DNA from: CAYVQU01 sp964453155
GTDB lineage: Bacteria > Chloroflexota > Anaerolineae > Anaerolineales > UBA11858
Direction of reading: 5' to 3'
DNA: 64,000 nt
Assembly: GCA_964453155.1 (NCBI GenBank)
Contig: CAYVQU010000005.1
Location: forward strand, 1-64,000
A program made the translations under genes and the position numbers. The notes below the pieces were generated by a model. The model searched no databases. It had not been told where the DNA came from and saw only the letters and a list, made by a program, of their open reading frames with translations. Positions 60,728 to 64,000 of the stretch are shown here, piece after piece. Numbering within the stretch: position 1 is the stretch's first letter; the number at the start of each line of letters is the position of its first letter.

Positions 60728-60840
60728 GCGATTTCCAACGAACATTTTTTTGGTCTCCATACATCTAAAACACCTGTTTCATTCCGTATCTGATTATATG
60801 AATTTGATCTTTTTAGGTGAGATGCCGGGCACCATTAGGA

Positions 60841-60869
60841 GCATGACGCGCGTCATGTAATGCTATAAT
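60841..60869 (+). promoter_or_regulatory. Promoter with perfect palindromic operator for the GGDEF gene
   Basis: TGCTATAAT (60861-60869) is an extended -10. The 16-base perfect palindrome CATGACGCGCGTCATG (60842-60857) covers the -35 position and part of the spacer, a repressor or activator site. The start would be near 60876, 37 bases before the ATG. Confidence 0.7.
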
Positions 60870-60912
60870 GCAGATATAGTATTTTCGGGGAACAACGGAT
60901 TTTGGAGCAAGA

Positions 60913-61848
60913 ATGGACGAATCGGATTTATCAGCCAACATTTTCAACCAAGTTTTTATTGAGCAATCAGATTTATGTGAGACCATCATCAACAGCATGG
61001 GCGATGGCTTGATTGCTGTAGATTACGATGGCAAGATTAGGTTGATGAATCATATTGCCGAAATTCTGACCGGCTGGAGGCGGGAAGCTGCGATGGGGAC
61101 CGATATTGCCAGCGTGTATCAAGTTTATGATCTAGATGAAGGGATTCAGGCCAAAAACATTGCGTTTTTAAGTGTGTTTGAAGAAAATGAGCGCTTTGCG
61201 GTCCACAATCGGTTTCGGTTGAAGCGTAAAGATGGATACGAAATTCCCATCAATGAGACTGCTTCCCCGATTGTTGACACCCAGGACAATTTATTAGGTG
61301 CTATTCTGATCTTTCGGGAAATCACCGAATCTTTGGAAGCTGAAAACCAATCTGAATATCAGGCTACCCATGATTACCTAACCCAACTCCCCAATCGGAT
61401 GTTGTTTATGGATCACTTAATCCACGCGATCGCCAATGCCCGGCGGACGATGACCAAAGTGGGGGTTTTGTATATCGATTTGGATAAATTCAAAACCATC
61501 AACGATACTTATGGGCATGATTTAGGTGACAAAGTTTTACAAAATACGGCGATCAAACTTAAAAATGCTGTCCGCGAAACCGACACGGTGGCCCGCATTG
61601 GAGGAGATGAGTTCGGAGCCGTTTTGACCAATCTCACTCATCAAGATCATGTCGCTGCCATCGTTGAGAAAATTTCAGCTAGTTTCACGGAACCAGTGAT
61701 TATAGGGGAGCTTAAAATCCCAATGCGTTTATCAATTGGAAGTTCCATTTTTCCTGACGATGCGGGGGAGATTGAGGCTTTACTTGATCAGGCTGACCAA
61801 ACTATGTACCAACATAAGCAGCAACACGGATCAAGTTATGAAAGATAA
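60913..61848 (+). CDS. PAS-GGDEF diguanylate cyclase
   Basis: A protein of 311 aa without membrane helices. A PAS domain (about 22-140) is followed by a GGDEF domain (about 150-310). The active motif GGDEF is at 230-234, and the inhibitory RxxD is RETD at 221-224, five residues before it. Both are intact, so it should make c-di-GMP and be product-inhibited. GGAG precedes the ATG by five bases. It is followed by a PAS/PP2C gene, probably in one operon. Confidence 0.94.
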   Translation: MDESDLSANIFNQVFIEQSDLCETIINSMGDGLIAVDYDGKIRLMNHIAEILTGWRREAAMGTDIASVYQVYDLDEGIQAKNIAFLSVFEENERFAVHNRFRLKRKDGYEIPINETASPIVDTQDNLLGAILIFREITESLEAENQSEYQATHDYLTQLPNRMLFMDHLIHAIANARRTMTKVGVLYIDLDKFKTINDTYGHDLGDKVLQNTAIKLKNAVRETDTVARIGGDEFGAVLTNLTHQDHVAAIVEKISASFTEPVIIGELKIPMRLSIGSSIFPDDAGEIEALLDQADQTMYQHKQQHGSSYER

Positions 61849-61895
61849 AAAAATAGCAGATATGAAACAGCATATCCAGCACCAAGGGTCAATAA

Positions 61896-64000
61896 ATGGA
61901 AAAATCTTCAGGCCACAAGACCGAACTCACACCAGAGCATAAATTTTTTCAAGATCCACACGCCAATGTCCAAGTAAATCGGGCAATCACTGAATTGACA
62001 TGGGATAGCCTGCGACCGGTGGCCTTTGCGCTGGCGGGCCTCTATATTTTTTTTGCAATTGGGCATTTATTTTTATTGGCTGCGGAAATTAAGGTGGTGA
62101 TGAGTGCCTTGGCAGGGGGTACTGCCCTGATCATGTTAGTTTTAGGCACCCTGGTCGGCCGAAATTCATTTTCTGAGCGCTGGACTTATCCCCTGGCATT
62201 CTTTCTTATTGGCCTCACAATTCTCAATAGTTTGCTCCACATCTTCTTGACCGAAGATATCACTCAAACCACAAATTTAATGCTGGTTATTTTTGGAGCC
62301 GGGTATTTCATCATCTCTCGGAAATGGTTTTGGACCTCCCTGGCGCTCACCATTGGCGGGTGGGTTTTCTTTGTAATGAAACTCCCAAATCATGAACTGG
62401 CCATCCATTTTGGGATCGCAATCATTAGTACCGGTCTTATTTCAATCATTTTCAACCAAATCCGCAATCGAACGCTGCGCAATGCTGAGAGATTTCGCCT
62501 GCGGGGCAAATACCAGCAAACTGAACTGGAAAAAAATTTCGTGGCCACCGCCGAAGCCCAGGAACGCTACCAACGCCTCACAGAGGCTACCTTTGACGGC
62601 ATTGTCATTCACGAACAAGGTGCGATCGTCGATGCCAATACTGCTTTTGCAGAGATGTTTGGATACTCGCACCAAGAGGTTATTGGGCAAAGCGTTTTAG
62701 ATTTTACCGCCGCGGAAGACCAAGAGCGTTCATTCAACTATATGCGCTGGGGGTATGAACAATCTTATGAAATTACGGGGGTAAAAAAAGACCAGACTAC
62801 CTTTCCAATCGAACTCACCGCGCGTCAAGTTTCGCATAAAGGGAGGGCGTTACGGGTCGTAGTAGTACGCGACCTGACAGCGTTCAAAGCAGCTCAACAA
62901 GAAAGAGATCGATTCTTCAATCTATCGATTGATATGTTGTGTGTCATCGGGTTTGATGGTCATTTCAAACATCTGAGCCCCGCATTTGAAAACACACTCG
63001 GATTTACATATCAGGAGATGCTGGACCAGCCATTCCTGGATTTTGTACATCCTGAAGACCAGGAGAATAGCAGCCAGCATTTTCAATCCGTTTTACTGGG
63101 GGCCGATGTATTGAACTATGAAAACCGTTTCCTAACTCAGGATGGTGCCTGCAAATGGATCCTATGGAATGCGACCGCATTTGCCGAGGCAAATTTGATT
63201 TATGCGATTGGCCGCGACATTACAAAACAAAAAGAAAACACTTTAGCCCTCCAAGAACGGGAAGAGCGCATCAATGCGATTCTTAACACGACTGTGGATG
63301 GCATCATCGTGATCAACGAAGCTGGCCTGATCCAATCCTTCAATAAAGCGGCAGGGCATATATTTGGTTATTCTGAGGCCGAAGTGATTGGGAAAAATGT
63401 CCATATGCTGATGCCCGATCCCTATCACCACGAGCATGATGGTTATGTGGGCGCATACCTGGAAACTCGAAAACCTAAGATCATTGGCAAAGGGCGCGAG
63501 GTGCAGGGCATTCGTAAGGATGGCGAAATCTTCCCGCTGGCATTGGCGGTCAGCAATGTAGAATTACCCGGGCGAACCCTCTTTACCGGGATCGTGCGCG
63601 ATATTACCCAGAGGGTCCAGGCCGAAGAGGCTTTACGGATGGCCCGCGAACGCCTACAGAATGAAATCGATTTGGCGGCTCAAATTCAATCCAATTTATT
63701 ATCGCGGGCAGTACCGCAATTTGACACATTTGAAGTTGGGGCGATTGCCCTCCCCGCCCGATTTTTGAGCGGAGACTTCTACGATTTTAGTGCCCTCGAT
63801 GAGAATATCGAGCAATTTGTTTTAGGCGATATTGCTGGCAAAGGGATACCCGCCGCATTGCTGACTCTGTCAACCCGCTCCCTGATTCGCGCGGAGGCCG
63901 AGATCGAAAAATCCCCGGCCAAGATTTTGACCCGAATCAATCGAGACTTGTATTCCGACTTGGATCAAGCCGAGGTCTTTATCACCTTGTTTATCGCCCA
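61896..64000 (+). CDS. Membrane PAS-PAS-PAS-PP2C (SpoIIE/RsbU-like) phosphatase, truncated by window end
   Basis: The frame stays open from the ATG at 61896 to 64000 (about 701 codons) with no stop; AAGGG lies seven bases upstream. About seven hydrophobic stretches occupy residues 45-200. PAS domains follow: near 230-340 (DGIVIHEQGAIVDANTAFAEMFGYS), 345-455, and 460-575 (DGIIVINEAGLIQSFNKAAGHIFGYSEAEVIGK). The C-terminal part begins RLQNEIDLAAQIQSNLL, then FLSGDFYDF and LGDIAGKGIPAALL, with the two Asp that bind Mn2+ in PP2C/SpoIIE phosphatases. It probably dephosphorylates an anti-sigma-antagonist-like protein. Confidence 0.88.
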   Translation, partial: MEKSSGHKTELTPEHKFFQDPHANVQVNRAITELTWDSLRPVAFALAGLYIFFAIGHLFLLAAEIKVVMSALAGGTALIMLVLGTLVGRNSFSERWTYPLAFFLIGLTILNSLLHIFLTEDITQTTNLMLVIFGAGYFIISRKWFWTSLALTIGGWVFFVMKLPNHELAIHFGIAIISTGLISIIFNQIRNRTLRNAERFRLRGKYQQTELEKNFVATAEAQERYQRLTEATFDGIVIHEQGAIVDANTAFAEMFGYSHQEVIGQSVLDFTAAEDQERSFNYMRWGYEQSYEITGVKKDQTTFPIELTARQVSHKGRALRVVVVRDLTAFKAAQQERDRFFNLSIDMLCVIGFDGHFKHLSPAFENTLGFTYQEMLDQPFLDFVHPEDQENSSQHFQSVLLGADVLNYENRFLTQDGACKWILWNATAFAEANLIYAIGRDITKQKENTLALQEREERINAILNTTVDGIIVINEAGLIQSFNKAAGHIFGYSEAEVIGKNVHMLMPDPYHHEHDGYVGAYLETRKPKIIGKGREVQGIRKDGEIFPLALAVSNVELPGRTLFTGIVRDITQRVQAEEALRMARERLQNEIDLAAQIQSNLLSRAVPQFDTFEVGAIALPARFLSGDFYDFSALDENIEQFVLGDIAGKGIPAALLTLSTRSLIRAEAEIEKSPAKILTRINRDLYSDLDQAEVFITLFIA

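Overview
The window looks like a chromosomal segment of a Chloroflexota bacterium, probably class Anaerolineae. I infer this from gene content, not from any search. It carries two very large polytopic proteins with the YYYxG signature of the Chloroflexi/Archaea YYY (DUF2298) family. It has mevalonate kinase together with isopentenyl phosphate kinase, the pair used in the alternative mevalonate route known from Archaea and Roseiflexus. It also has Thr/Pro-rich LysM and LytR-CpsA-Psr envelope proteins. No phage, integrase, IS transposase or CRISPR array was seen.

Layout. 1-420: tRNA-Leu(CAG), minus strand, with promoter and terminator. 421-5921 (+): a membrane sensor kinase homologue with Gln at the phospho-acceptor position, then LysM, LCP and TIM-barrel/SnoaL proteins, forming an envelope operon. 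5998-16666 (-): gyrase A, a solitary rpoC with a long hairpin-bearing leader, and a large sensor histidine kinase. 16953-19754 (-): three tandem PlsC-like acyltransferases behind cmk. 19757-35916 (-): a glycan assembly block of four giant GT-C/YYY membrane proteins, a methyltransferase, a GT4 glycosyltransferase, a CDP-paratose/tyvelose-type epimerase and a flippase-like protein. 35909-42022 (-): lepA, an MFS permease, two membrane-anchored scaffold-like proteins and tlyA. 42201-45891 (+): an isoprenoid operon (UbiA-type prenyltransferase, mevalonate kinase, ICMT/PEMT-like methyltransferase, GNAT, isopentenyl phosphate kinase). 46038-55938: small accessory genes (GNAT, MDR oxidoreductase, HIT, amidohydrolase-like, nucleotidyltransferase, hydrolase, aldo/keto reductase, two paralogous winged-helix proteins, an ArsR regulator). 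56161-60704 (-): an ABC exporter (FtsX/MacB-type permease plus a double-ATPase fused to a cyclic-nucleotide-binding domain). 60913-64000 (+): a PAS-GGDEF cyclase and a PAS/PP2C phosphatase cut by the window end.

The most unusual material is non-coding. (i) A dispersed element of about 110 bp folds as two stems with loops near 30 nt joined by a 4-nt spacer. It occurs at 16697-16810, 33659-33773 and 39091-39197, perhaps also at 52528-52636, in both orientations relative to genes, and shows compensatory base changes between copies. (ii) Short repeats with a period of about seven bases occur inside coding genes and, as direct plus inverted arrays, between genes. One is a G-quadruplex-type TTAGGGG array across a stop/start junction. 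(iii) Several regulatory structures: a double-hairpin rpoC leader, a hairpin sequestering the Shine-Dalgarno of the ABC ATPase, one palindrome shared by two neighbouring regulator genes, and a perfect palindrome over the -35 of the GGDEF gene.

Starts were moved inward where an internal ATG had a better ribosome binding site. All functional calls are from reading motifs; no database search was possible.
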